Part shown: positions 1 through 11,400 of the stretch, piece by piece
Layout of the letters: the number at the start of each line of letters is the position of its first letter
Numbering within the stretch: the first letter of the stretch is position 1
Source: Rodentolepis nana
Lineage: Eukaryota; Platyhelminthes; Cestoda; Cyclophyllidea; Hymenolepididae
NCBI GenBank assembly: GCA_900617975.1
Contig: UZAE01000398.1
Location: 1-24,396 of the forward strand
Length of the DNA: 24,396 nt
Reading direction: 5' to 3'
Notes under the pieces: generated by a model
Databases searched by the model: none
The model's input: only the letters and a program-made list of their open reading frames with translations
Told to the model about the DNA's origin: nothing
Made by a program: the position numbers and the translations under genes

Positions 1-166
1 GGGGAGGGAACAGAAGAGTGCTTCAAAGACGAAGGTAGAAAAAAGGTGAGGTGAGTACAGTGAAAGTAGTCGAATATGGCATACAGTGGGATCATGGCAG
101 TTTGAAGTCAGAAGTCAACTGCCCATTGATAGATTTTTTTGTCGTATGAATATACGTTGCCCAGGG
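1..166 (-). mobile_element. SINE-like retroposon, copy 0 (partial)
   Basis: Matches the family described at 12349-12668 from its C-rich middle to near the head. Shared blocks on the + strand are GGTGAGGTGAGTAC, AGTAGTCGAATATG and TATACGTTGCCCAGGG. The tail side is cut by the window start. The other end stops at 166, before the GTGCACCACGTGGAGG block, so the sense 5' end is missing. That is the usual 5' truncation of retroposed copies. It lies in noncoding DNA upstream of the first visible exon. Confidence 0.85.
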
Positions 167-1978
167 CAAATTTTTTATTCAGATTAGCTTAGTTTAAGAA
201 ATTTGTTCATTCCGATAGATCAACAAGTAAGCTAATCTAGATCATCAAATTGTTGCTTATTGAATTCAATTGTCGATGGGAATGATCTCAAACCTCTGTT
301 TAGAAATTGAAGCAAAGTGAATGTAAAAACTGTCCCTAAGTTTTTCACTTTTTCTAAATTACTGGCGCTTTTAATTTCATTATATATTGGTGGCAAAATT
401 TTTTTACCGTACGCTTGGCCTCAAGAAGAATACTGATATTGTGGGATTAACATATTGGTAAATTTAAAGTAATTTCGAAAATTAAAATAGACGGACACTG
501 AAGTGTTCTGAAACTCATAAGTACGAGGGAAGTAGCAGAGTTGGTTAATAACGACCAAGTTCCACAAATAACTTGTACTGTTTGAACAAACTTTTCAAAC
601 ATTGTATTGGGGAATCACTCTTTGCCATTCGTATTTCTTCCCTCTTGTGCGTCACCAACTTGTTCTGGGATCATTGATTTACCTCTTGCGGTTAAGTACC
701 CAACTAGGCACTTCTTTTTTGCCTGCAGTATCAGTTAAATCAACGACCACAAAGCGTTAATGGGCTGTCATCAATTTTATAAATAAATCAGTATCGTAGC
801 ATGTTAAATAGTCAGTTCACCTTTCCTTCGCTGAAAATGCACTCTAGCAGCATTCTCCTTCCCCCCCCCCTTGTCAGTGACTTTTAATGAACCTCGTGAC
901 CCTCATAACAAAAGTTTATTATTCTCACATTCTAGTACCTACTGTTTACTCATTGGGTGCCCGCTTGAGTAAAAGTATGAAGACGCTTTTTATGCACACC
1001 TTTGAACCATCTTTTATCATTTTTGCAACACTTCAGCACAAACTACGAACGTGTCTCAATCTTGTCGCATCCCTTTGACGGACCTTTATTTGCTGATTTG
1101 ATAAGTAAGTCATTTCCACAGTCCTTTTTTAATATTTTTATTTAGCTCTTTTAAACAAAAGATAAGATTTGGGCATGTGTCCTCTACTCTCAGTGAAATA
1201 TTGGCTGATTGTAGAGGAGCGATTGCATAGGGAATTTCTTCATGAGCCTGGTTACGATTCCGTCCTCTTAGTCCTCAAATAACCTCATGTTTTGAGGTTG
1301 GAGATTAACTTTCATTTCATAATTCAATTCATTTTTTCTGGTTCGCCTACAATAGAAGTGATAGAGTTTAAAAGTTTGGATTGTTGGATCACTTCAATCT
1401 TCTTTTTATATGCAGGATAGCATTGCGAACTTTATGGTGACCCCTCATGTTTATTCAATGGTCCGGTTTAGAGCCTTTTAAAACTGACCACCCTACAGCT
1501 CTAATCTACCTTTAAATCATTGATGTAAATTGTCCGCACAAAGTTCCACGTACGCTCTACTCTCCTTCTCAAGCTTCTAGGATCATGCCATTTCTAGCAG
1601 GCCTTAAACTCACATCACCGCCTACTCATTTATGCTTCAATTCCATTGGTCAAATAGCAAGTCTGTCCCTAGGATATCCCTCCTCTCCAATTGGTCAGTC
1701 GCAAATTACTGTACATTTAGGCTATGGACTTGAGGAAAGATAATATATATATTTATATATCTCAAAATGAAATTATATTCAGTGTTATTGTTTGCATTAG
1801 CGTTAGATATTTTTAACAATCATTCCCCAGGTCTTTAACCAAATGCAATGGATAATGGTTTTTGTTAAGTGCAAACAATTCAAACGATTTTGTAATGTGT
1901 ATCCCGAGGTTTTAAGCACGAATTAAAGTGACAGCCGTTAAACGAATACGAGCGTCTGTAATGCGGCAACTCAATTAG
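167..1978 (+). other. Noncoding stretch upstream of exon a, probably intron
   Basis: I see no further exon of the RUN domain here and no promoter-like structure. It contains a C10 run at 861-870 and an AT-alternating stretch around 1741-1761. The short open frames (for example 887-1078) have no recognisable homology. Because exon a begins in mid-codon, this should be the 3' part of the preceding intron. Confidence 0.6.
861..870. repeat. C10 homopolymer
   Basis: Ten Cs in AT-rich noncoding DNA, not part of a recognised retroposon copy. Confidence 0.95.
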
Positions 1979-2420
1979 GCTCAAAAAGGACTTGCTGGTA
2001 AAACTTAACGAAAAAAACATTCTATGTGGTTTAGGAGGCCCTTGCACACACAGTTTTACAAGGACTCGAACCAACGAACACTTGTGGACGGATCCTTCCG
2101 CCGGAGAGTTAATGCAACGTAAGATGATTTATGCCGCTGGTATACCGCAACAATCAAAAGAGATTCCTACGAGTTCACAGCAAAAGCAGTCGAAGGGGAA
2201 AAGAGATAAAATGCGCCCTCGACTTTCGCTGGATTCTGGAATTGGCGTGTCGTTTTCCTTGAATTCGATTGGACAACAACAAGCGCAATCACCTCCCTCT
2301 GCAACTTATACTCCCACTGGAGATTTCTTCCTTCATTTTGAACCAGATTCCATCTCACCTGCGTCTATGTTATATCTACTTACTCCATCAGCTTATGGCA
2401 ATAGACGGAAGGACTCAGAT
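1979..2420 (+). CDS. SGSM: SGSM exon a: end of RUN domain plus linker (residues 1-147)
   Basis: The frame is open from 1962; an in-frame TAA at 1959-1961 forces the 3' splice site downstream of it. The only suitable AG is 1977-1978 (CAATTAG|G, weak pyrimidine tract), giving one base that completes a codon. Residues 1-50 align with vertebrate SGSM across the end of the RUN domain: DLLVKLNEKNILCGLGGPC, then EHLWTDPSAGELMQRK. Vertebrates have the pattern LL...ILASLLVGPC, then HFWTDPSADELVQRH. From about residue 55 to 147 the sequence is a Gln/Ser/Pro-rich, probably disordered linker, longer than in vertebrates, with RPRLSLDSGIGVS resembling a phospho-acceptor stretch. The donor is GAT|GTACGT at 2421, phase 0. 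The preceding exon, with most of the RUN domain, was not found upstream and should end with two bases of a split codon. Confidence 0.85.
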
Positions 2421-5400
2421 GTACGTTGCGAATGTGGTAGAATTATTTAATACTCAAGAGGATACTGTGCGTGGGGTCATATTGAGTTCTTAAATACTTT
2501 CTACTTTCTACCCTTTAGTCAACTGCACTTTATTTATTTGTAATAAGTGGGAGCGATCCACTTTCTTACTGACATACGAAAACATTAACTGACTAAGTAA
2601 GAGTTTTTTAGCAAGAATCCTTTGTCACATTAACTGTGTAAGTTCATTTACATTTCATGCTATTAATAATTTTCAAATATTGTTAATTTTCAGAGTTCTA
2701 TATCCTGCAATTAGTATATCGGAATTCGCATCCGATTATTCGCCCATATTTTACGGAGTTTAAACTTTTTCAACAATAGTTCACTCTCTATTCACCCCAT
2801 TAAGTCATTATTTCTGAATTCGACTAGTCTGTGAACAGACATATCCCATATTCATCCTATTGTTTTTAATGTAACTGCTCTCAGCATCTAAGTCATCATT
2901 GAGCTAATTTAGTAGGACTGATTTACGATGTTCGGTAGAATTTGAGAATGCCTTGTATTTGAATTGACTGAGCAAACAAGGCTGTTGAAGTGTTCTAAAA
3001 TACATCCTCAAGTTAATTAAAGGAAAATGCTTCCCATACATCTATTTGACAGAGGGAAGATGTTTCATATGAGAAATTCGTAATCAATCAATTATTTTTA
3101 TTGAACGGTGTGATCATTTTTGTCAGTCAGGTTTGCATGAGCACAATTATACTTTGATGTATTCAATGCTTCGCAGGATGTTTGTGAAAAGAACATGAGA
3201 AATAAGCGCTAGTATTAGCCAAAATAGTCAATTATTTGACTGGAGCATAAAAGAACTCATTTCTTACATATATTTGTCATTAATATCTTTCCATTAAGTT
3301 TTATTGCATTTTCATATTAATCAGGGCTCCCTTTAATTTCGCTTATTTCGTTTTATCTTCTCCTTGGTTTAATCGTTGTACCTTTTAATGACAAGTAAAC
3401 GCCTCTTACCACTTAATGGGAATGTTTATTTATATCAAATGGCAGACGTTTTGTTAGTTATCATTAACCCTTTGGTTGATTTCAGGCTTCACAGAGGGGA
3501 AGGAACATCAAAGTGAAAAAAGTTGAGAGTAGGGGGGGGGGGGGGGAGACAGAAGAATGCTTCAGAGATGTAAAAGAGATAGACACAAAGGTAGAAAAAA
3601 GGTGAGGTGAGTACTGTGATAGTAGTCGAATATGACATACAGTGGGGTGATGGTAGTTTGAAGTGAGAAGTCAACTGCCGGTTAAGCGACTTTTTGCCGT
3701 ATGACTATATGTTGCCCAGGGTGCACCAGGTGGAGGTAAGTCTATCGCACTACCCCTTAATGGGAATATTGGGGTTGACCCAAGTTAATCTCATGTGCAG
3801 TTGTCTGGGTCCTATCTTAGTTGAATGAAAGTTAGTTCATTCAAAAATTGTTGTTTTTTGTCTTAAAAAATTTGTCTTATATCATATTTCTAAAATTTTA
3901 ATGCGCATTTTATCCTCACGAATGTTTCGCTGCGTTTGGCAATAGATGGACCCATTGTTTGTTTTTTATTGAGATCATAAATCGAAATCGCGGTGTTCTT
4001 AGCATTTTCGCTCCTTATTTAAAAGAGTTTTCAAGTTTTTGACTTACAACAGGCTATACTTATTTTATTTAAAGATTTATTGTCTAAATTTTTTATTTTC
4101 AGATTTAATAAAATTTTATTTTAATTTAAAAAATAGCACGTTAGGAATTCAGAGTACTTACCTTAGGATGGAAATTTAAAAGCTAACTTATTTACTTTGA
4201 TTGCACACTTTTTAAACAAAACAATTAAAAATATTACCGAATATGGTTTGAGTATTTTCAAGACAGCAATAATAAGCTAAGCGTATATGCATATATATCC
4301 CGGTGTAATATATACATATTTTAGAGCTATTAGAAGAAACCATCTGTCTTCCCATTGACTGACTTTTATGATCGACATATGCTAAAACTTGAAATTCAGA
4401 TCAAAATTATATTGAATTACGTCAATCTTATTTGATAGCATCCTAATTAGGCTCCAGTTGGTAATCGCTAATAATAAAAGCTAGAGATAATGCCAAGCGG
4501 CAGTAGTTTGTTAGCTTATCCGAATAAAACCATTGGGACACTCAAGGAATATCACATAAATAAACCCAAACTGACCCTTGTCAATCCACCCTGCCAAAAT
4601 CCCCCAGTATAAAATAACGCCCCCGAAATTAGCCAAGTTACTTTGAAAGTATTGAGGAGACAGGACGACTGGCGTAAATAGTGTTTATTGCCATCTTGGT
4701 GAACTGTCACAAGGCTCAGGCATAAAGTTCAATTATTGCTCTGCTCTGTTGCAATGACTAGTGATTGCTGATTGGTTAAGTAGTCTCTGCGCTCACGACT
4801 GCACTTGATCGCTATGCGACCAGTAGCACGCCGCATCTTCCAGCTTGTTCTAGCGCGCTTGAGATCGCTTTGATCAGCCTTGATTAGCGTTCAGCACGCT
4901 ACAATCAACTTAACCTGATAAAATGTCATGTTTTCTTTCTATTTTTGTTCACCTTAAAGCCAATTTAACTATTTGGGTTCATTGAGAAGTTAAGCAACTG
5001 GAAATTATTATCACAAACAGCTCATTTTGAAGGACATTTTTTTGCGCTCATATCAACGCTAAGACTAACTCTGTTTCTCCATTTCTCCTCAATGTAAAAG
5101 GCCAAGTCTACTATAAATCGCCTTTTCATATCCTTCAAATAAGTCCCCAATATGTTGTTCTTTGAAAATTTATCTCCATTACATTAAGAGAAAATTCGCA
5201 GCTGCAGAAACTTATATTCATTATAAAAATCGTGGTTTAATTTCATCTATTCCTAAAGAAATGTTTATATAATTAATTTGAAGTTATTCATTTCTTTTAA
5301 TCATTTATAATTTCTAAATGCTATTAATTAACTTCTATATATGTACCCCACCCTTGTGGAAAGCTGAAGTCAAAGTTTAAGGGCTAATGATAAATATCAT

Positions 5401-8400
5401 TACCCTTGTGGAAAGCTGAAGTCAAAGTTTAAGGGCTAATGATAAATATCATAAAGCCTGCCATTTGAAATAAATAAATAACTAATTTCTATCAATAATT
5501 GCAAAAGCTTGTGAGTTGCGCCATATCAAACGTCTAACTTTTTCAAGAGAGTGGTTTTTCGTGGTTGTGAAAAAGTTTTTGAAGAAATGAATTTTAAATG
5601 TGTGATTTCCTATCATTGCAATCGTTGAATCAGTACTTTTCTATGTATTATCTGCTGTAATAAATTTTCCCAATGGATTTTTATAAATTGTTTGAAATGG
5701 GTAACATTTTAGGCGCGCAGGGTGAAGAATTGTTAGAAGCACTAGCTGGAATCGTTACTATCTCTTAATGTATCTGGGTTCTAGATAAGATTAACAGTTG
5801 ATTGGATACGTCGGCTATTTGAAAATGCCTACATTTATCCAGAATCCTCACAAACTAGTTATGACCATGCGGATAAAAATGACCAAATTTTATAAATCAT
5901 ACTAGTGTCATTAGTAAGCATAGAAAAACGTCGAAACAAGTCTAACATATACGGAAACGGTAAGGATGGTCAACAAGAAGAAGAAAATTGATTCATTTAA
6001 CCAGGTCTTACGTTATTTGAATTTTTGAAGTATTACGTTGTCCACTTGGCTTCGTATTGTCCAGATGTTTACATTTATGATCATGTATTAGATATATTTT
6101 GATCTTATTGCCTGCTGCTTTAACTCCATGGTTAATTACGCTCCCATTTTATTTGAATCTTTCTGCAGCCACGAGCAAGTACACGAGGCTGACAAGGATT
6201 CGTTGAATTTAGCTGAGATTGCTAGCTGCTAGATATTGAAACACTATACACTCCTTTTCCTTCGAGGTGGTCTCTCGGTCTCAATATTTTTTTTTTGCAC
6301 TCTAGTAATGAAACCTTAGATCAAAGCTAACTTGTAGACATGATTATACTATTTCCGAATTAATGCTTCAACCCGATGTCAAAAACATATCTTCTACTTC
6401 AAAGGGGATTAACTAGACACTAATTGTTACCTCTCATCTAGCGAACTCATCTACTATGCCTTTGATTTCATTTCATCTCATTACTTGCTTTCATAAAAAA
6501 ATTCCGTCTAACTTAATTGCGAATATGATTTATTGTTTGCTGAATGATGATATTACTTAAATTTCTCCCAGTAAGAACTTCCAACTCTCCCCCCCCCCAT
6601 TCTTTATTGGTCCGATTTATTCAGTGCATATGCATCGGTGGTTATAGACCTTTGGGTTTCATGGTCAAATAGCATCTAGTTGCAATGTTTATTTTAATTC
6701 TTGTCGTACCTATTGTGATATGGGTGACGGGATTCGTGATGAATAATTATAGTAGAGAAATCTTGCGCCAATTAACTTCATGCAAATAATTCGAGATTAT
6801 TACATTGTAAAAAGGGTGTAAAACTAACGAAAATTTTGAAGTACCTTGGGGGTGAACTGCCAGAATCGATCGATATTCAGATGATATATCGCTCCGATTT
6901 TTCGTCGTCTCCCGATTCAGAAATAGGGTTATTTCCCGTCTTAAATCAGGGGAATAGAGATGTTCTATCAACTCTCATTTGTATATGAATTAAACTTACT
7001 AAAGAGTGTTCCCAATATGCAGCCCTTTTTGTCTCTACTTTGAAGGAGTTTTAGGTCTTTTGTCTATAGGAGTAAAATGGGATTGGGAATTTAACGGGCT
7101 AAGATGATTGCGCATAGGCATCACCGACCTCGGATACTTGCTTGTTCCTGACAGAGTATTAGATTAGTGAAGTTTATGCATTACACTCGGTGTATTGACA
7201 TCTGTTTGAGTTCTAGTGATCACTCCTTACAGTAATTCATCCTATCAACTTCATTTCAAATACGAAAGTGTCCCTTTTAATTAGCATTTTAAACCCCTCA
7301 GAAGAGGACTTATATCAAAGGATAAACGTACATTTCCACTTGCGTTATTTGAAACGGGAAGTGAATGTAGGGCAATTATCTCTAGCAATAACTAGGACTT
7401 AATTTTTGTTTTAAAATTCCCTTAAAACTTCCTCTTCCTTTCCATTTAAACCATTAAATAATTTTTTGTTAATTTCAAGTTGCATTGATCCTTCTCTACT
7501 CTGCCACTTCTGTGTCTCTCAAGTTTTCTAAGCCTGTAAATTTCTTAATAATAATAAATGAGCTTCATGTGAAAAAGTTCATATTACAGTACACTTTGCT
7601 TCTAATTGTTCTCGTCTTATTAAAAGTACTTCTCACCTGTCTGGAATCGCAAAATTTGCTACAATTAATTTGCACCCCTAATGGATTTTTGTGTTAAATT
7701 GGGGGGGGGGGGGGAGAAGTGGAAGGGGAGAGGAGGAATGGGCCATAGCCTCAATCATAACTTCTTCCCCTTAATGTATGCTTGATATTCAATTGCTCTT
7801 TCTCATCGTATAAAGAAGCTTTGCGTAAAATATACTGAGAGCCAACTATTGAGTGCTCATCTGATTCGAATTGTAGAAGGCATGGGTAGATTATGGATCT
7901 CCTTGGGCTTCTGTGTTGGTGATACTTGCATTGAACTCTCTCCCTCTCTCATTTGACTAGTAGCAATAAGTGTGTGGTGCCAATGTCCTGGAATATGATC
8001 AACAGATACCCACGCTATTTAAAATGCTTAAGGCATTTAGTATTCTTTCGGTCTGAATATTCAATTACTTCTCAGAGAGGAATTTGGCCATATTATTTAC
8101 CTCATTTGTCAGTTCTTTTGTCTTTGCTGTAGCCCGTGGCTTAGGAAAAACGATAAATCTTTTAACCATGGAAAGGTACATGAGTAAGGAATAAAGTAAA
8201 TATATCTCAATTTTACCGCTCTCTTCTTTGGGTTTCTATGCCAGTTTTTATATTATAATGTCTTCTTGGTGAACGACTCAGAGTTTAAATGCCTTTTCAT
8301 AATTTCTTTTAAGAAAGTCCTCAAATCGAAGGAAAAGTATTTCAAGGTGTGGGGTGGGGAATTGAACAGTACTTTCAACAGGCATTGAATAGTGAATGTG

Positions 8401-11400
8401 CTATTTGACAATTAAGTTATTTTTGGCTTGTTTTGAATTCCACATTTTAAAATGTTGAAGCTTAATATCTGCGTTGAAGTTTGTACTGATTGCAATGTAA
8501 ATGAAAATACCATTAAATTGGCTTCGCTTTTGTAATATAGAACGACTTCAAAAAATCGGACTCTTTCAATCGATTAGCATTTGCTTTCTATTTTTTTAAA
8601 TTGATTTGCTAGACAACGCTTTCACTCACAATTAATTCTTTAAACGTGTCTGCTAAGATATTGAGAGCTTTTCCCGATGAAAACATAACGTGATACACCA
8701 TTACACACCCTTTAGAGTTTATTTTATGCCATTAGAGTTCCTTATGAATAATCACTTCTTCGTCATTTAGTGAACATTTATCTTCTACACGGTCACGTGT
8801 CAGCTTGTTTTTAAAGTAGCAACATTTTATTCTATTTGAAGCAGACGTTTATCAGCAACGCGGAAAGTTCATTTAATACGTACACGCCAAAATTGACCTC
8901 GTTTATAAAGCTACTTTAAGAGTAAGACTTAATTCCATCAGATATCACTTCACCCAACTTATAATTGTCCTAAGGCTACCTGAATACAGTAACGAGAGGG
9001 TTAAGACTATTGAACCATAGGTCCATAAAAAAGTGGATGTTGATGAGTGGGAGTGGGGGGAATGAGATTGAGGAGGAAGGGAAATAAAATAGAAAACACA
9101 TTGGGTTAACTCGGGTTGTGGAGACCGGACCAAATAATTAACCATTTTGTGTCCTTTATTTGTAGAAATGCTACTAATAGTTACGATGGCGGAATCAATC
9201 AGTAGGTGGCTAATACTTAAGGAGACAGAATAAACTTAAGTCTAAGTACGCAGATACTACAATACCACTGTTTCAGTCATAATTAACCGAGTTAATCACC
9301 TGAAGGTTATATTCAATGCAAACTGGGGCTAAACTTTATTAAGGACCAAAAATGAAGTTAAGACTTGATAGACTGATCGATACAAATATGAAATTGGATG
9401 GCTAATCGATTTTAAGAGTGAACATTGAGGCCAATGGTGAGTTTGGGAAAGCTACGATGATGATAAATCGCTTTTTTTCAAAGTCGGTCATGGTTCTAAC
9501 TCCACAGGCCATGTTTTTGGTGATACAAAAGGTATTAAATTAAACTTAACTATCATCAGGACCCCGAATATAATTAACTCATTAACATTCAGATAACAAC
9601 AATAATAGACGTGAAGTAAGTATAAGAACCTAGAATTTTAGCATCTATTCAAATTGCGCTGGTACTAAATGTTTGCTTTGTGTCCTACCATTTTAAATGT
9701 CAACTTGGGTTTAGCGAAGAATTCGTAATTATTGATACCGATATCTGAGTGAGTTTTCTATGGGCATTTCCCCTTTATCATTAGTTATCTGATCGTAATA
9801 GGTTTTGCGTTCATTACTAAAGTAAATCAGTAAACACACCATTTTTTGAAAGATTAGAGCTTCAAGTTGACATGGCGTTGCGTAGAATGTCCTTATGTGT
9901 GCATGGGGGAGACTTTTGAAAAACAATCAAACGCAAAAACTAATTATCAGCCAATTTTCTGAATCCCCTAATTACGATTTGATTGCTAAGAAAATGGGAC
10001 TCTGGGGATAAAATGAAGACAAAAGGATGTTTGTTGTGTTGAGCACACTGCACTTAAAGAACAGCCCACACGACCACTGGTACTTTTAATATTCCTTGTG
10101 GTCATTTACTTCAATTTATCATGGCCCATATTTTCCTCCAGAGAAGTTCAACATGCGAGACCCAAGGAACGGAAAGGCGTCAAGAAGGCAGATTCACCTT
10201 CGATAATGACCCCACCGACGACGACTCGCATGCTTTTCGCTTTCAGCACCAGCATTCCATATTTTCCCCTTGCCCGACTGTTCAAAAACTAACCCAAGCT
10301 AAGGACTATGTGGAGTCCCTGCATCAAAATGAGCGCGCGCCATTACTCTATGGCAAAAACAATGTCATTGTTCAGCCCGTAAGCATAAAAAAACGCATTC
10401 GTAAATTTGATAAATGCCTTCTTTTTTTCCATAAATCTGTTAAATTTGATTTTGCTCTTAATCTCCCCATCTCGACCAACTTTTATGCCCAATTTACCTA
10501 CTTGAATTATAGAAATGGGGGAATGATTTAAATTTATTTCAAATTATATTAACCTAATGAAATAACCATATTGAATCCAAAGCTGTTTCTCTATTCTTCT
10601 GACATAGGTGGTTTCAAATTTGGAGGTCGTTGGTGTTTCATTTCAGTGATAAATTAATTCTTCATATTTCCTTAAATCCCATTTATCTTGATATTTCAAT
10701 GGGAGAATCTCTTATTCATTCGTCTTGAGAAGAAAATTCAAATGTCACTCAAATGGAATGCCATCTTGGGATTAAACTAACTAAATCTTATCTTGCTATT
10801 TCCATAATAACTTCAATGTTTTCATAGCGGGATATTTTGCCAAATTTATAGCCTCCCTATTTAATGGGAGTTATAATGATAACAATCTTAATGGAATAGA
10901 CATATGCATACTTGCAAGCATTAAGATTAAAAATCAGTGGAAATTGCACAAATTTTGTTAGTTGAAAATATTTACTCCTTGTTGTTTAGACCATTTAGGG
11001 TTGGAAAATGTTGTTTTGGGCGAAATTTTCTGTTCGTGTCATTTGATTTAATGCGCGTTTTTTCAGCTAACGTGAAAACGTGACAAAATTTCCGAAATGA
11101 CATCTCAATTTGTCCAAGAGGCTTTTGCAAATACTTCTCACGAACCCATATATGTGTACCACTCAATCTTCATTGGTTGCAAATACATTGTATTTGTTTG
11201 TATCAAATGTCAGACATTTTGATGGCTATCATTAGTCCTTTAGTTGACTTCAGGCTTCACAGAGAGGAAGGAACATCAAATTGAAAGAAAGTCGAGATTG
11301 AGAGAGGAGGAACAGAAGTACTTCAACAATGTAAAAGAGACAGACACCAAGGTAGAAAAAAGGTGATGTGAGTACTATGGAAATAGTCGAATATGACATG

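Larger units (their letters stand above)
2421..10141 (+). other. SGSM intron a (7.7 kb, phase 0)
   Basis: GTACGT...CCTCCAG. Longest intron visible. It holds SINE-like copy 1 (3424-3755), a GC-rich diverged repeat (about 4651-4905), a retroposon tail with a 52-bp tandem duplication (5350-5481), a C10 run (6589-6598) and a G14 run (7701-7714). Remaining DNA is AT-rich. I found no exon in it with a family match; because both flanks are phase 0, a cassette exon of multiple-of-three length could be present unseen. Confidence 0.75.

Noticed and set aside
2167..2358. - strand open frame opposite exon a
   Set aside because: Shadow of the real SGSM exon, which is supported by family alignment and splice sites.
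3489..3674. Repeated short - strand proteins at 3489-3674, 11250-11435, 12471-12674 and 23057-23356
   Set aside because: They are translations of the same retroposon and not separate genes; kept only as a low-interest finding on the shared frame.
3424..3755. Retroposon copies considered as miniature inverted-repeat DNA transposons
   Set aside because: No terminal inverted repeats, and duplication lengths vary from 12 to 17 bases, which fits retroposition.
5350..5452. CRISPR array, suggested by the direct repeat
   Set aside because: Only two units with no spacers, in a eukaryotic intron; it is a tandem duplication.
5350..5481. Hammerhead ribozyme in the tail, suggested by CTAATGATAA and by schistosome SINEs that carry hammerheads
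   Set aside because: The required CUGANGA and GAAA core with three helices could not be assembled.
8945..9145. Open frame on the - strand, Ser/His/Pro-rich
   Set aside because: Low-complexity translation of a GAGTGG-rich stretch, no family match, no splice context.
10972..11166. 64-codon open frame on the - strand beside SINE copy 2
   Set aside because: No recognisable domain and lies within intron b; length is expected by chance.
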